Shown: positions 20,347 through 30,338 of the stretch, piece after piece | Layout of the letters: each line of letters begins with the position of its first letter | Numbering within the stretch: the first letter of the stretch is position 1 | The notes under the pieces: model-generated | Told to the model about the DNA's origin: nothing | Database searches by the model: none | The model's input: the letters and a program-made list of their open reading frames with translations, nothing else | Source: an uncultured Bacteroidota bacterium | GTDB taxonomy: Bacteria; Bacteroidota; Bacteroidia; B-17B0; Aurantibacillaceae | Reading direction: 5' to 3' | Assembly: GCA_903893815.1 (NCBI GenBank) | Contig: CAITNS010000047.1 | Span: 1-64,000, forward strand | Length of the DNA: 64,000 nucleotides | Position numbers and translations under genes: made by a program

Positions 20347-20502
20347 TTATTTCGAGTATTTTACTAACAAATGTTAATAAAAAAGTCACTCAAATTCTTT
20401 AAAAAAATATCAAAAAATTTGCCGATTTGTAATTTCCTATTCCTAGAAAATGTGTGAATCATTTCACTGTTTTTATTCCTATTTTTATACTCTAAAAAAA
20501 TA

Positions 20503-21288
20503 ATGATGTCAGATATATTTTCTACCGAATCACTCCTTAGTTTAATACCATTAACCTTAATGGAAATATTATTAGGCATTGATAATGTCATATTTGTTTC
20601 TATTGTTTTAAGCCGATTAGATAAAAGTAAAACCAAACAAGCTGGATTGATTTGGATGGTTACTGGTATTATCATGCGTTTATTATTCCTATTTATTTTA
20701 GGTTATTTAATAAAAGGAGAACAAGAATTATTTGTCATATTTAATCACTCGGTTGCCTTAAAAGACTTGATTATGTTAGCAGGAGGCTTATTTTTATTAG
20801 TAAACTCAACCCTTGAAATACATAATAAATTAGAAGGAGAAGATCCTGACGAAGAATTAAAAGCACAAAAGAAAAAACCTGCCTCTTTTAAATCAATTAT
20901 CATTCAAATCATAATTATTGATATGGTATTTAGTATTGATGGCGTTGTTACCGCTATAGGTATGGCCAACAATATTGTGATTATGATGATTGCTGTGATC
21001 ATCAGCATGGCAGTGATGTTTTATTTTGCTCCTCGAATTTCTGCCTTTATTCATAAGCATCCAACCTTTAAAGTATTGGCTCTATCCTTCTTAGTATTAA
21101 TTGCTGTATTATTAGTGGTTGAAGGCGTTCATGTTGACAAAATAGAAATACCTAAAGGGTATATTTATTTTGCGATGGCATTCTCATTTGCAGTAGAGTT
21201 AATTAACTTAAAAGTGAGAAAACAACATAAGCCTGTCGAATTACGTTCGCCTACTTTAAACGAAGGGGAAACAATTGAGGGGAAATAA
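20503..21288 (+). CDS. TerC/Alx family integral membrane protein
   Basis: A 261-aa protein with about seven TM helices and the two TerC hallmark repeats, MEILLGIDNVIFVSIV near residue 20 and IDMVFSIDGVVTAIG near residue 145; the acidic Asp residues in these are thought to bind metal. Members are linked to tellurite resistance and to manganese export. A charged loop (EGEDPDEELKAQKKK) sits in the middle. Start is the first of two ATGs (20503 or 20506). No yybP-ykoY-like leader was recognised upstream. Confidence 0.9.
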   Translation: MMSDIFSTESLLSLIPLTLMEILLGIDNVIFVSIVLSRLDKSKTKQAGLIWMVTGIIMRLLFLFILGYLIKGEQELFVIFNHSVALKDLIMLAGGLFLLVNSTLEIHNKLEGEDPDEELKAQKKKPASFKSIIIQIIIIDMVFSIDGVVTAIGMANNIVIMMIAVIISMAVMFYFAPRISAFIHKHPTFKVLALSFLVLIAVLLVVEGVHVDKIEIPKGYIYFAMAFSFAVELINLKVRKQHKPVELRSPTLNEGETIEGK

Positions 21289-21312
21289 CTACAATATTGG
21301 TTTGTTTTTTGT

Positions 21313-21546
21313 CCCGCACAGCTCACGGATTAACGCATATTTTTAAATTCGAATTAATTTGTGGCAAATAATTTAGAGTTCTTGTTGTTATTATCACCAC
21401 CAAGAAAAAGTAGTTATAATATAGTCTCTGAAAATTTTTAAGGCATCAATATCCTGCTTAGATTATTTCTGATTGTACTAAATAACCGTAGGAGATAACA
21501 CCAACAGAGGGAGCTAAAATCTGTGATTATCTGCGAGATCTGCGGG
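21313..21546. mobile_element. MITE-like element with CCCGCA...TGCGGG ends (family B)
   Basis: The left end (CCCGCACAGCTCACGGATTA at 21313-21332) and the right end (ending TCTGCGAGATCTGCGGG at 21546) are imperfect inverted copies of one sequence, separated by about 170 bp with no intact ORF. A related pair forms a tight hairpin at 46224-46283. Size and structure fit a non-autonomous element or the remains of one that has lost its gene. Target duplications were not identified. Confidence 0.5.
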
Positions 21547-21559
21547 CTATTATTAAACC

Positions 21560-23338
21560 CTAAAAAGGAATAAATGTTAACCCAGCCATTAAATTAAAGC
21601 GTTGACTAGGATATTTCTCCCAACGGTAATAACGTGTATTGGCAATATTATTAAAGTTAACAAAGAAAGACAACATTTTACTATAACGGTATTCTGCACC
21701 TAAATTCACGTCCACAATGCCTTTTAATAATTTAGGCTCTGTGGTGTATTTAAAACTAGCGTCAGATACTTTGGTTAAAGCAAATTGATTCCCTATCACA
21801 AAAACATCTCCTTTTAAAATAATTTTACTCTTTAAATTGTACTGAGCCGAAAAAGTTAAATCAAAGTCTGGTTTATGATAGGCTCGAGTTAAGTTCTTCG
21901 TTTTATACATATAATAGTTCCCTTTTGCTATAAAATGTATTTTTTCTTTATACTGATACTTTACTTGTCCTGATACATTAAACAAGTTCGTGTTATCATA
22001 AATCACTTTATATTGGTTATCTAATGTCCCATTTTTAGTGTAGTCTATCACAAAAAAGTGCATACTATCTACCACACTATAACTTGCTTTTACATCATAA
22101 CTCGTCTTAGAGCTCAAATTACCTTTTAATCCACCAAATACATTGAATTTAGTATTTGAGTTTTTATAGTTTAATGTATTTGTAATAAAAGGATTTTCGT
22201 TAGACAAACTTCTTAATGAGTTTTTTTGTAAGCCTCCATTTACACCAGCATAAGGAATAATAATGCTTTCATACACGTCAAATTGAGCATTTAACTGTGG
22301 GTGAAAATAAAATTTAGTGCTGCTTTGATTTGTAAATACATCCATTGTAGCAGCAACTCCAATATCTAACATCCATTTTTTACCATGGGTTTCAAAATAA
22401 GGATTCAACTTAATAATAACATCATTAAATGTATCGTTAGGTAATTTATGATTGTAGTAATCCGCATCAAAAGCCACAAACAAACGTTCTTTATTAATAA
22501 ATGTATTGAAAACTGTATTTAATTTAATATTGTTTTCTGCTACGTTATATAAATCCTTTAAATTATAAAAACCTAATTTTATAGCGTGATTAATTTTGCT
22601 GCTGTCGGTATAATGACTTTGTAATTTCACAACAGGTTCAAATAACTGATAACGTTGCTTAGTATAATCCTTATCTAATTTATTTTCAGTAGTATCATAT
22701 CCGTAAAAGCGACTCACATTTCTTTTATAATTAAACTCACCAGACAAAGTATGTTTTTTATAAAATTTCTTTCCGTAAATCTCTCCTTCGTTATCGCTAA
22801 AGCCACTGTAACCTACATCTTTTAAATGCGAAGAAGAAGATAAATGCTTTAAATGCAATCCATAAGCTACATCTCTCGTTCTTAAACTGTTGATCCAAAA
22901 TTCACCATAAGGCGTTGTATATGTTCCCATTCCCACTTTTAATAAAGAATGGTACAATTTAGATAAAGGCTCATTTTGCATTTTTGCCGCATCAATAGGA
23001 ATCACTTCATATTTGGATACGAGCGGAGTTGAAACAATACCGTAATTAATATTAGCAATCTTTTTAACGGTGTCTTTAATCTCTGGTAAATCACCTAATT
23101 TTACCGCATCCTTAATAGTAGGTTCAAAAACACTTTCAGCATTTAAATTAATATCATTTAATCCTGTTTGTGCTAATGCTGCAGCAAAATAGCCTAAAAC
23201 CAAAAGCAATACAAAAAACCATTGCAGTTTTTTAATACGACGTTTTTGTACTTGTTGTTCTTGCTCGTACATAAACGAATTACCATACTTGCTTGAAGAA
23301 AGAATAGTTTCGCTGTTGAATAATTTTGTTTCTCTCAT
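21560..23338 (-). CDS. Outer-membrane beta-barrel protein, TonB-receptor-like
   Basis: Starting at the ATG at 23338 the protein is 592 aa. A membrane segment/uncleaved signal (LQWFFVLLLVLGYFAAALAQ) lies around residues 40-60, after an unusual 35-residue hydrophilic lead. The remainder shows alternating aromatic/hydrophobic strands (YHSLLKVGMGTYTTPYGEFW, LHLKHLSSSSHLKDVGYSG) ending in Phe (MAGLTFIPF), as in outer-membrane barrels. No plug domain or TonB box is visible, so it is barrel-only. It follows a long TPR-protein gene and probably works with it. Confidence 0.7.
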   Translation of the reverse strand: MRETKLFNSETILSSSKYGNSFMYEQEQQVQKRRIKKLQWFFVLLLVLGYFAAALAQTGLNDINLNAESVFEPTIKDAVKLGDLPEIKDTVKKIANINYGIVSTPLVSKYEVIPIDAAKMQNEPLSKLYHSLLKVGMGTYTTPYGEFWINSLRTRDVAYGLHLKHLSSSSHLKDVGYSGFSDNEGEIYGKKFYKKHTLSGEFNYKRNVSRFYGYDTTENKLDKDYTKQRYQLFEPVVKLQSHYTDSSKINHAIKLGFYNLKDLYNVAENNIKLNTVFNTFINKERLFVAFDADYYNHKLPNDTFNDVIIKLNPYFETHGKKWMLDIGVAATMDVFTNQSSTKFYFHPQLNAQFDVYESIIIPYAGVNGGLQKNSLRSLSNENPFITNTLNYKNSNTKFNVFGGLKGNLSSKTSYDVKASYSVVDSMHFFVIDYTKNGTLDNQYKVIYDNTNLFNVSGQVKYQYKEKIHFIAKGNYYMYKTKNLTRAYHKPDFDLTFSAQYNLKSKIILKGDVFVIGNQFALTKVSDASFKYTTEPKLLKGIVDVNLGAEYRYSKMLSFFVNFNNIANTRYYRWEKYPSQRFNLMAGLTFIPF

Positions 23339-23364
23339 AATATCTCTTTTTGTTCTCGACAACC

Positions 23365-23387
23365 ACTTCGACTCCGCTCAGTGTGAC
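23365..23387 (+). repeat. REP-like family A copy 3
   Basis: CACTTCGACTCCGCTCAGTG followed by TGACA, between the TPR gene stop and the barrel gene start. A short partner (CTCGAAGTGAC) follows, giving a partial hairpin within the putative operon. Confidence 0.88.
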
Positions 23388-23405
23388 AGCTCGAAGTGAC
23401 AAATT

Positions 23406-26400
23406 TTATTTATTATTTTTTAATGAATCTAGTTTAGCTTCATATAATTGATCAAATAAATCTTTATCACCTTTTGATTCTTTAAACTCCACTTTCATAT
23501 CATTACTTGGAGTTGTTTCTTGAATAGTTCTAGCAGCACGTTTAGCTTTTAATTCTTCCAACTTTTTAGTAGCCTCGTCAATATATTCCTGTCTTGGTTT
23601 ACCATCAATTACAGTTTGCAACATCAACTCAGCGTCTGAATCTTCTCCTTTAGCGATGTATGAATCCGCTAATAATAACAATCCTTTGTTATTCCAGTCA
23701 TCGTTAGAATATTCGTAACTAATTAAGCTACCAATTGTTTTTTCAACTGCTGTATAATCTTGTTTCGCTAATTGAATTTTAGCAATTAAATATAAAGCTT
23801 CAGCACCAGTCACATTTTTAGCCATTTTATGAATGGCTTTAAATTCAATTAAAGCATCATCAAAACGATTTAACTCATATAACGATTTTGCTTTATCATA
23901 CTTTGCTTCATTAATTTGTTGTGGTGTGATCTTTTCGGTATTTAAAACTTTACCTGCAAAATCTAATGCCACTTCATAATTCTTTAAGTAAAAAGCACTA
24001 CGCATCGCTCCTATTCTACCAGTTAATTTATTAGCTGGTGCTTCGGCATACTCATCTAATTTTTGATAATAAGGCAATACCTCTTCATACTTTTTATCCT
24101 TATACAACATATATGACAACTTCAATAAAGACGTTTCTGTATTAATTCCTCTTGCTCTACTAACAATGTATTTGTATGAAGGAATTGCTTTTTCAAATAA
24201 ATCCTTACTATAAGCACATTCAGCAAAACAGAAATGAGCTTCCGCAATATATTTTCCTTCAGGATATTTAGAAATATAGCTTTCAAATTTAGGCATGGCT
24301 ACATCACAATTCTTTTGATTATAATAAGCTTCTTTAGCCGCGTCATATAAAGATGACTCCAATTCCGTTGTACTTAAAGGATTTCCAATAGAAGCAAAAT
24401 ACTTTTCTTTACCGTCAACATCACCTTTAGCATCAAAAATCTTTTTAATGGTTTCTAATACTTCTTTTGACTCAGTGCTTTTTGGATCTTTTTTAACGAT
24501 TTGATCAAAATAACCAAATGCTTTGTCATCTTCTTTCTTATTAAAATACATTAATCCAATACCAGCTAATGCAGAGTTAACATAAGATGATTGAGGATAA
24601 TCATCTAATACTTTTTGATAATAGACAATCGCATTATCTGGATCATTTAAATCTTTACTATATGTCTCAGCTGTTTCAAACACAGAAGCTGCGATGTAAT
24701 TAGATTTAGGATATTTGATCGCTAGCAATTTTAAATCGTTGATTTTTTCGTTATTGTTTTTTAATAAGCCACTACATAATGCTTTTTGATAAATACAATA
24801 ATCTACGTCTATTTGATTTAAAGCAATCGCTGTTTCATAATAATCAGCCGCTTGAGGATATACATTATTCATAAAATAACTATCAGCAGTTCTAACATTG
24901 GCATCTGCTATCTTCTTTGCATCATATTGATTTTTAGTCAGTAAAAATTTACGGAAAGCAATGTTGGCATTCTCGTAATCTTTTTTATTTTTTTGCTGAA
25001 AATAAGCGTAACCAATATTATAGTTAGATAAATCATATTCCTTTAAACTAAAAGAACCTTCGTTTAATTGAAAGATTTTCCATGTTTGAATAGCTGTAGC
25101 ATAATCCTTTTTAATATAAGAAATCTCTCCTAACCAATATTGAGATAAGGCATTGTATGTTTTGTCAAAATTAACAGAAATAGATTTATTAAAATACTTA
25201 CTAGCGCTATCTAAATCAATATTATTAAAATACTCAACCGCTTTAAAATAAATTAGTTTTTGATAAGTAATTTTCAAAATTGGATCTAAAGGCTGAATCT
25301 TTTCAATGGAGGCAATAGCTTGCGAATAATTTTTAGTAGTAGAATACACATTTACTAAATAATTATAAGCATCCGCTTTTCTTGGCGAATCTGGATATTG
25401 CTTGATGTATTTTTGAAAGGCTATCACCGCATCATTATATGGAGCAAATGATAATTCGTAACACAATTTAGCGTAACTAAATAAAGCATCTTCTGTAATT
25501 TTTTGGTCATAATTCATATTACTTGCGGCCGAAAATGCACTACGTGCTTTTATTTTATTGCCAAGCTGCACATGGCAATCTGCTAAATGATACCAAGCGT
25601 TTTGAACTAAGCTATCATCACCATAAGTTACTTTTTCGAACTTAAGTGCTGCATTTTTATAATCCTTAATTTGGTAATAACAATATCCAATTTCATAATT
25701 TCCTTTTTCATTAAAACCACCACCTGTTGTTTCTGATTTTTTAAAGTAGGTTAACGCATTAGCAAAATCTTTTAAATTAAAATAAGACTCGCCAATCATT
25801 CTGTTAATCTCACTTTCTTTTTGAATTTTAGATGAATCGTTTAGTAATACTGGAGCATTTTTCACAACCTCAGAATATTTACCTTGAATAAAATAAATTT
25901 GAGTAATATAATATGGCACAACAGCACTAAATGTTTCATCATTCAGTAAGCGATTAAAGCCTTGTAAAGCCGTTTCGTAATTTTTTTCTTGGTAAGAAAT
26001 GTGCGAATAATAATAATTTGCAGGATGAGCATATTTATTATCTACATCTTTAATTTCAAATAAATCTAATTTTGCTTTTTCGTTGTTATTAGTTACGAAG
26101 TAACTGTAACCTCTTTTAAAATATAACTCTGCTAAATTATCTTTGGTTAATTCATAGATATCAACCTTCTCTAAAAATTTAATCGCATCTTCATATTTCT
26201 TTTTTCTAAAATTTGATTTCCCTAAATAAAAATAACCCCATTTAACTTTATTACTTTCTGGGTGACGTTCAATAAATTCTTTCATGCGCCATTCGCCATC
26301 CTTATGAAAAAGCTCTATACCACAAGCAGCGGCATAATACTCCGCATCTATTTTCAGTAAGGTGTTTCCTTTTACCGAATTCATATAATCTGTAAACGTT

Positions 26401-26552
26401 TTTTGAGCTGCAGTATATTGTTTTTTATCAAACAATTCTAGTCCCATTTTATAGCTAGCATCTTTATCTAAATAAAATTGTGTTTTTTGAGAAACCAACA
26501 ATCCTGAGAACGTTAGAAACAAAAGACTTATGAAATATTTTTTAATCATCAT
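23406..26552 (-). CDS. Large periplasmic TPR-repeat protein
   Basis: A 1048-aa protein with a signal peptide (KKYFISLLFLTFSGLLVSQ). It contains many TPR-like helical pairs over nearly its whole length, for example YEDAIKFLEKVDIYEL, YETALQGFNRLLND, YPDSPRKADAYNYLV and YPQSSYVNSALAGIGLMYF, ending in a charged coiled segment rich in EELKAKRAAR. Long TPR solenoids of this type scaffold protein complexes. It is co-oriented with, and 67 bases upstream of, the barrel gene, a pairing I infer to be functional. Start is either of two adjacent ATGs. Confidence 0.88.
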   Translation of the reverse strand: MMIKKYFISLLFLTFSGLLVSQKTQFYLDKDASYKMGLELFDKKQYTAAQKTFTDYMNSVKGNTLLKIDAEYYAAACGIELFHKDGEWRMKEFIERHPESNKVKWGYFYLGKSNFRKKKYEDAIKFLEKVDIYELTKDNLAELYFKRGYSYFVTNNNEKAKLDLFEIKDVDNKYAHPANYYYSHISYQEKNYETALQGFNRLLNDETFSAVVPYYITQIYFIQGKYSEVVKNAPVLLNDSSKIQKESEINRMIGESYFNLKDFANALTYFKKSETTGGGFNEKGNYEIGYCYYQIKDYKNAALKFEKVTYGDDSLVQNAWYHLADCHVQLGNKIKARSAFSAASNMNYDQKITEDALFSYAKLCYELSFAPYNDAVIAFQKYIKQYPDSPRKADAYNYLVNVYSTTKNYSQAIASIEKIQPLDPILKITYQKLIYFKAVEYFNNIDLDSASKYFNKSISVNFDKTYNALSQYWLGEISYIKKDYATAIQTWKIFQLNEGSFSLKEYDLSNYNIGYAYFQQKNKKDYENANIAFRKFLLTKNQYDAKKIADANVRTADSYFMNNVYPQAADYYETAIALNQIDVDYCIYQKALCSGLLKNNNEKINDLKLLAIKYPKSNYIAASVFETAETYSKDLNDPDNAIVYYQKVLDDYPQSSYVNSALAGIGLMYFNKKEDDKAFGYFDQIVKKDPKSTESKEVLETIKKIFDAKGDVDGKEKYFASIGNPLSTTELESSLYDAAKEAYYNQKNCDVAMPKFESYISKYPEGKYIAEAHFCFAECAYSKDLFEKAIPSYKYIVSRARGINTETSLLKLSYMLYKDKKYEEVLPYYQKLDEYAEAPANKLTGRIGAMRSAFYLKNYEVALDFAGKVLNTEKITPQQINEAKYDKAKSLYELNRFDDALIEFKAIHKMAKNVTGAEALYLIAKIQLAKQDYTAVEKTIGSLISYEYSNDDWNNKGLLLLADSYIAKGEDSDAELMLQTVIDGKPRQEYIDEATKKLEELKAKRAARTIQETTPSNDMKVEFKESKGDKDLFDQLYEAKLDSLKNNK

Positions 26553-26774
26553 GTAGTATATAATCGTATATAAATAATTTGGTCACAAAAAATTTCATAA
26601 AAAATTTAAAGCGACTTTTTTGTACAATAATTTTCGTTCTTAAAAATAACAGTCAAATAAGCTCCCTTAACACGCTGATTATGTAGTTATTAACCCAAGC
26701 ATGTTAAAACTTGAAGTCAACCATTGCCGAATGAAGCTAATTACTTTCTAATTTCACATCACAATTATTTTGCT

Positions 26775-27458
26775 ATGATTAACGATTCGGTTATTGAATT
26801 TAAAGACGCTACGATTTACCAAGGCGATGTACCTGTGATTACTAATTTAAACCTTAACCTAAATAAGGGTGAGTTTGTATATTTATTGGGAAAAACAGGA
26901 AGTGGAAAGAGTAGTTTACTGAAAACTATTTATGGGGATATTGAGCTAAAGCACGGCGCTGGAGAAGTAGCAGGATTTAAATTGCATAATCTAAAACGTA
27001 AGGAAATTCCTTTTTTACGTCGTAAATTGGGCATTGTATTTCAAGATTTTCAGTTATTAAGCGATAGAAATGTATTTGAAAACCTACGTTTCGTAATGAA
27101 AGCAACTGGCTGGACAGATGAAGCCAAAATAAAAAGTCGAGTAAAAGACGTTTTAGCTAAAGTTGGTTTAGAAAGCAAGGAACAAGTGATGTCTTTTCAA
27201 TTATCAGGCGGAGAACAGCAGCGTATTAGTATTGCTCGTGCCTTAATTAACGAACCAGAAATTATTTTAGCCGATGAGCCAACGGGGAATTTGGATCCAG
27301 AAACCTCGGAAGGCATTATGAAAATATTATTAGATATTAGCAAACAAGGACGTTGCGTGTTATTTGCAACTCACGATTTATTACTATACAGTAAATTCCC
27401 AGCTCGTACTTTGTTATGCGAAAACAATAAAATTGCCGATAGTGTTTCATTAAAATAA
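26775..27458 (+). CDS. ftsE: FtsE-like ABC transporter ATPase
   Basis: The ATG at 26775 gives 227 aa; a TTG at 26724 would add an unlikely leader. Motifs are Walker [11 protein letters not shown]-loop [16 protein letters not shown], signature LSGGEQQR and Walker B with D-loop [17 protein letters not shown], the form typical of FtsE/LolD-type ATPases. FtsE with FtsX controls cell-wall hydrolases at division. No ftsX is adjacent, so FtsE is the best but not the only assignment. Divergent from the TPR gene. Confidence 0.85.
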   Translation: MINDSVIEFKDATIYQGDVPVITNLNLNLNKGEFVYLLGKTGSGKSSLLKTIYGDIELKHGAGEVAGFKLHNLKRKEIPFLRRKLGIVFQDFQLLSDRNVFENLRFVMKATGWTDEAKIKSRVKDVLAKVGLESKEQVMSFQLSGGEQQRISIARALINEPEIILADEPTGNLDPETSEGIMKILLDISKQGRCVLFATHDLLLYSKFPARTLLCENNKIADSVSLK

Positions 27459-27953
27459 ATGAACGACTCCTTTGATATATCTTATTACGAATCGCCAATA
27501 GGATTGATTCAAATAAAAAGTGTGAATCAAAAAATATGTTCAGTTTTATTTGTAGAAAAAGAAACAGAACCATTTACGATTGATACGCCTTTAAACAAAG
27601 AGTGTATCAGACAACTAAAAGAATATTTTACTGGTACCCGTTTGCAGTTTGATTTGCCTATTTTTCAAATCGGCACCGACTTTCAACAAAAAGTATGGGA
27701 CGAAGTACACAAAATTGTTTACGGCGATACTTGCACCTACTCTTTACTAGCACATAAAATTGGAGATATAAAAAGTATTAGAGCTGTTGGCACCACCAAT
27801 GGCAAAAATAAAATCGCCATTATTGTTCCCTGTCACCGTGTTATTGGCTCCGACGGCAGTTTAACTGGTTACGCCTGGGGACTTGATAAAAAAGAATGGT
27901 TATTAAAGCATGAAATAGAACATTCGGGACCTGTTGAAGGGAGATTGTTTTAA
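27459..27953 (+). CDS. ogt: Methylated-DNA-[protein]-cysteine S-methyltransferase
   Basis: A 164-aa suicide repair protein that removes alkyl groups from O6-alkylguanine. The alkyl-accepting Cys is in the hallmark IVPCHRVIG near residue 125, preceded by the helix-turn-helix VGTTNGKNKIA. The N-terminal ribonuclease-like domain is present, so it is a complete Ogt/MGMT type. The ATG follows the ftsE stop with no gap, indicating co-transcription. Its stop overlaps the stop of the convergent lipoprotein gene. Confidence 0.95.
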   Translation: MNDSFDISYYESPIGLIQIKSVNQKICSVLFVEKETEPFTIDTPLNKECIRQLKEYFTGTRLQFDLPIFQIGTDFQQKVWDEVHKIVYGDTCTYSLLAHKIGDIKSIRAVGTTNGKNKIAIIVPCHRVIGSDGSLTGYAWGLDKKEWLLKHEIEHSGPVEGRLF

Positions 27954-28624
27954 TTTAAGTGGTAACGAATTAACTGGTGATTATACCTGCAATTTTTCAA
28001 ACAACCAAAATAACTATAATAAGAGTTAACAATACCAATTTTATCAACAAACATCTGAGTACAGAAAGTATCAAGCGCCATCATTTGAGGATGATTTCTA
28101 ATATAAATGCAATTCATACTTATTCCTGAATAATTTCCAATTAAAAACTGTTTTTGGGTAAAATTGTCGGGAACAGTGCATGAATAATCATAATTAGAAT
28201 GCACATTCCTTTCTATTGTATCATGCATGTGAACATTATCTAATAATATTTTATGATTAGATGTTACAAGAAAACCAGAAGAATCTCGGATAAATACTGA
28301 CCCATAAAAATTAGGGAAAAAATAATAAAAATTAAAAAATGTACTGTTACTGTGACTAAATTTAAAATATTGCTCTCCAAATATAAAAGTATCCTTTTCA
28401 ATATACACACTATCAAAACTATTCTGTAAACTTATATTACTGAGGCTGTCATTATCACTTCTTTGATAAATCCAATAATTCCCAACAGCTAAAGGAAGCA
28501 TTGTATCTTGACCAGTTGCCATATTATTAGGAGAATTAATTGCTGGCAAAATAATAGCTGCATCTTTTTTACAAGAAAAAAACAAAACCAATAAGCAAAC
28601 TATTATAAAACTATTTTTTATCAT
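27950..28624 (-). CDS. Lipoprotein of unknown function
   Basis: A 224-aa protein with a lipobox (LFFSCKKD, Cys at residue 17). After a short linker it has LPLAVGNYWIYQRSDND, a pattern common to uncharacterised Bacteroidota lipoproteins. The rest is beta-rich with several Cys near the C-terminus (YSYFGCLKNCRYNHQLI). No enzymatic motif. Likely anchored in the outer membrane. It overlaps ogt by three bases at the stops. Confidence 0.75.
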   Translation of the reverse strand: MIKNSFIIVCLLVLFFSCKKDAAIILPAINSPNNMATGQDTMLPLAVGNYWIYQRSDNDSLSNISLQNSFDSVYIEKDTFIFGEQYFKFSHSNSTFFNFYYFFPNFYGSVFIRDSSGFLVTSNHKILLDNVHMHDTIERNVHSNYDYSCTVPDNFTQKQFLIGNYSGISMNCIYIRNHPQMMALDTFCTQMFVDKIGIVNSYYSYFGCLKNCRYNHQLIRYHLN

Positions 28625-28661
28625 GTACTTAATACGTAAGTATTTAAAATTTATTGCGCAG

Positions 28662-28694
28662 AGACCTTTCGGGTTTTAAAAATCCGAAAGGTCT
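28662..28694. repeat. Perfect 11-bp-stem hairpin, possible dispersed repeat
   Basis: AGACCTTTCGG and CCGAAAGGTCT are exact reverse complements around an 11-base A/T loop. There is no T run on the minus side, so terminator function for the M1 gene at 28704 is uncertain. From memory, similar hairpins recur in other Bacteroidota genomes; only this copy is in the window. Confidence 0.6.
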
Positions 28695-28703
28695 ATGACT
28701 CAT

Positions 28704-30338
28704 TTACTTTTCTAACTCCACATACACATTTCTATTTAACGTAATAAATTTATGATCTTTATCTAATGATATCGTTTGCCATTGTGTAGTGGGTGAAATC
28801 CAAAATTCTTTATCCGTTTTAATTTTTACTGGCATATTAAATCCACCGATGCAATTCGTATATCTAAATTGAAGCTTCTTCTTAGTGAGTTTATATTCTA
28901 AACGCGGAATTTGAGTGGTTCGTAAATACTGATTAAAAAAGGGTTTTAGATCTTTGCCAGTTTTTAAAATTAAATACTCTTCAAACTCTTGAGTAGAAAT
29001 AATTTTATGGTAGAAGTGTTTAGACACATCTCTTAATAACAATCTAAATTTCTCATCATCATCTACTAACTGCCTAATCATGTGAATCACCTGGCTACCT
29101 TTATTGTATATATCACCGCTTCCTTCTTTCTTTACTCCATATTGTCCAATTAAAGGAATATCATTATCAATAAATTTTTTAACGCCAGCGCAATAATCAT
29201 TCCCTGCTTCTTTACCGAACTCACATTCGGTAAACAACGCTTCAGCATAAGAAGCAAAACCTTCATGAATCCAATTATCAGCAACATCTTTGGCTGTAAC
29301 GCTATTCCCAAACCATTCGTGGGCTGTTTCATGCACCACAATAAAATCCCATTTTAACCCCCAACCTGTTTTTGATCTATCCATTCCTGCATAACCATTC
29401 AAATAGGAATTACCATAAGCTACATTACTTTGGTGCTCCATTCCTAAATAAGGCGCTTCCACAATTTTATAACTGTCCTCATAAAAAGGATAATGCCCAA
29501 ACCAATGCTCTAGGCATTGAAGTGTTTTAATCACATTTGACTTTAAATGTGATTTTGCTTTCGCGACGTGGTAATTCAATACCCAATAATCGGTTATCAA
29601 TTTCCCATTCTCTCCTTGCACGGAATCATGAAGTAATGTGTATTTCCCAATATATGGAATGATATCATAACTATTAATTGGATTAGTCACTTCCCATTCA
29701 TAGGTGGTAAAATTATTTTGCGTTAACGTTTTATACTTCTTTATTAATTTTCCATTTCCTATACCTACTAAACTATCAGGAACAGTAATATTTAAAGTAC
29801 AACTTTCTGGTTCATCACTCTGAATATCTTTACAAGGGAACCAAACGCTTGCTCCTGCGCCCTGACAAGCAACGCTCATCCATGGATTTCCTAGCGAATC
29901 TTTTTTCCAAACCCAACCGCCATCCCAAGGTGGATTTTTTGCCACTTTTGGTTTTCCAGAAAAAAATGTGGAAATATAATGAACCGATTTTTTTTCTTGT
30001 TTAGGTAAGGTTAATAGCCATCTATTTTTTTCCTTTTTAAAATTTGAAAATGAGACTCCATCAAGATATACGCTATCTATTTGCATGGGTTCTTGTAAAT
30101 CTAATTGCAAAACAAATGGTAATGAATCGGCAACCACCTTGTATCCAATAATATTGATACCAACAATCGTTTTTGTTTCAAAATCAGGTTTAACGCTTAA
30201 CATGTAGGTTTTAACATCCCACCATGCTCTGTGTGATGTATTACTTCCTATTAACGTGTCTTCTTTCGTTAGCACATTCGATTGAGAAAATACAATTTCT
30301 GAAATAAATAAAACAACTATAACAAGTAAAATTCTCAT
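28704..30338 (-). CDS. M1-family metallopeptidase (aminopeptidase N-like)
   Basis: A 544-aa secreted peptidase (signal RILLVIVVLFISEIVFSQ). The zinc site is complete: HETAHEWFGNS (HExxH) followed 18 residues later by the third ligand Glu in NWIHEGFASYAEA. The substrate-binding region is GMEHQSNVAYG in place of the usual GxMEN, as in many Bacteroidota members. The C-terminal helical domain is short. Its ATG overlaps the stop of the ABC ATPase gene by four bases, so the three genes 31928 to 28704 form one operon. Confidence 0.93.
   Translation of the reverse strand: MRILLVIVVLFISEIVFSQSNVLTKEDTLIGSNTSHRAWWDVKTYMLSVKPDFETKTIVGINIIGYKVVADSLPFVLQLDLQEPMQIDSVYLDGVSFSNFKKEKNRWLLTLPKQEKKSVHYISTFFSGKPKVAKNPPWDGGWVWKKDSLGNPWMSVACQGAGASVWFPCKDIQSDEPESCTLNITVPDSLVGIGNGKLIKKYKTLTQNNFTTYEWEVTNPINSYDIIPYIGKYTLLHDSVQGENGKLITDYWVLNYHVAKAKSHLKSNVIKTLQCLEHWFGHYPFYEDSYKIVEAPYLGMEHQSNVAYGNSYLNGYAGMDRSKTGWGLKWDFIVVHETAHEWFGNSVTAKDVADNWIHEGFASYAEALFTECEFGKEAGNDYCAGVKKFIDNDIPLIGQYGVKKEGSGDIYNKGSQVIHMIRQLVDDDEKFRLLLRDVSKHFYHKIISTQEFEEYLILKTGKDLKPFFNQYLRTTQIPRLEYKLTKKKLQFRYTNCIGGFNMPVKIKTDKEFWISPTTQWQTISLDKDHKFITLNRNVYVELEK

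Noticed and set aside
21560-23338. True TonB-dependent receptor
   Set aside because: No TonB box or plug domain is visible; only the barrel-like part is supported.
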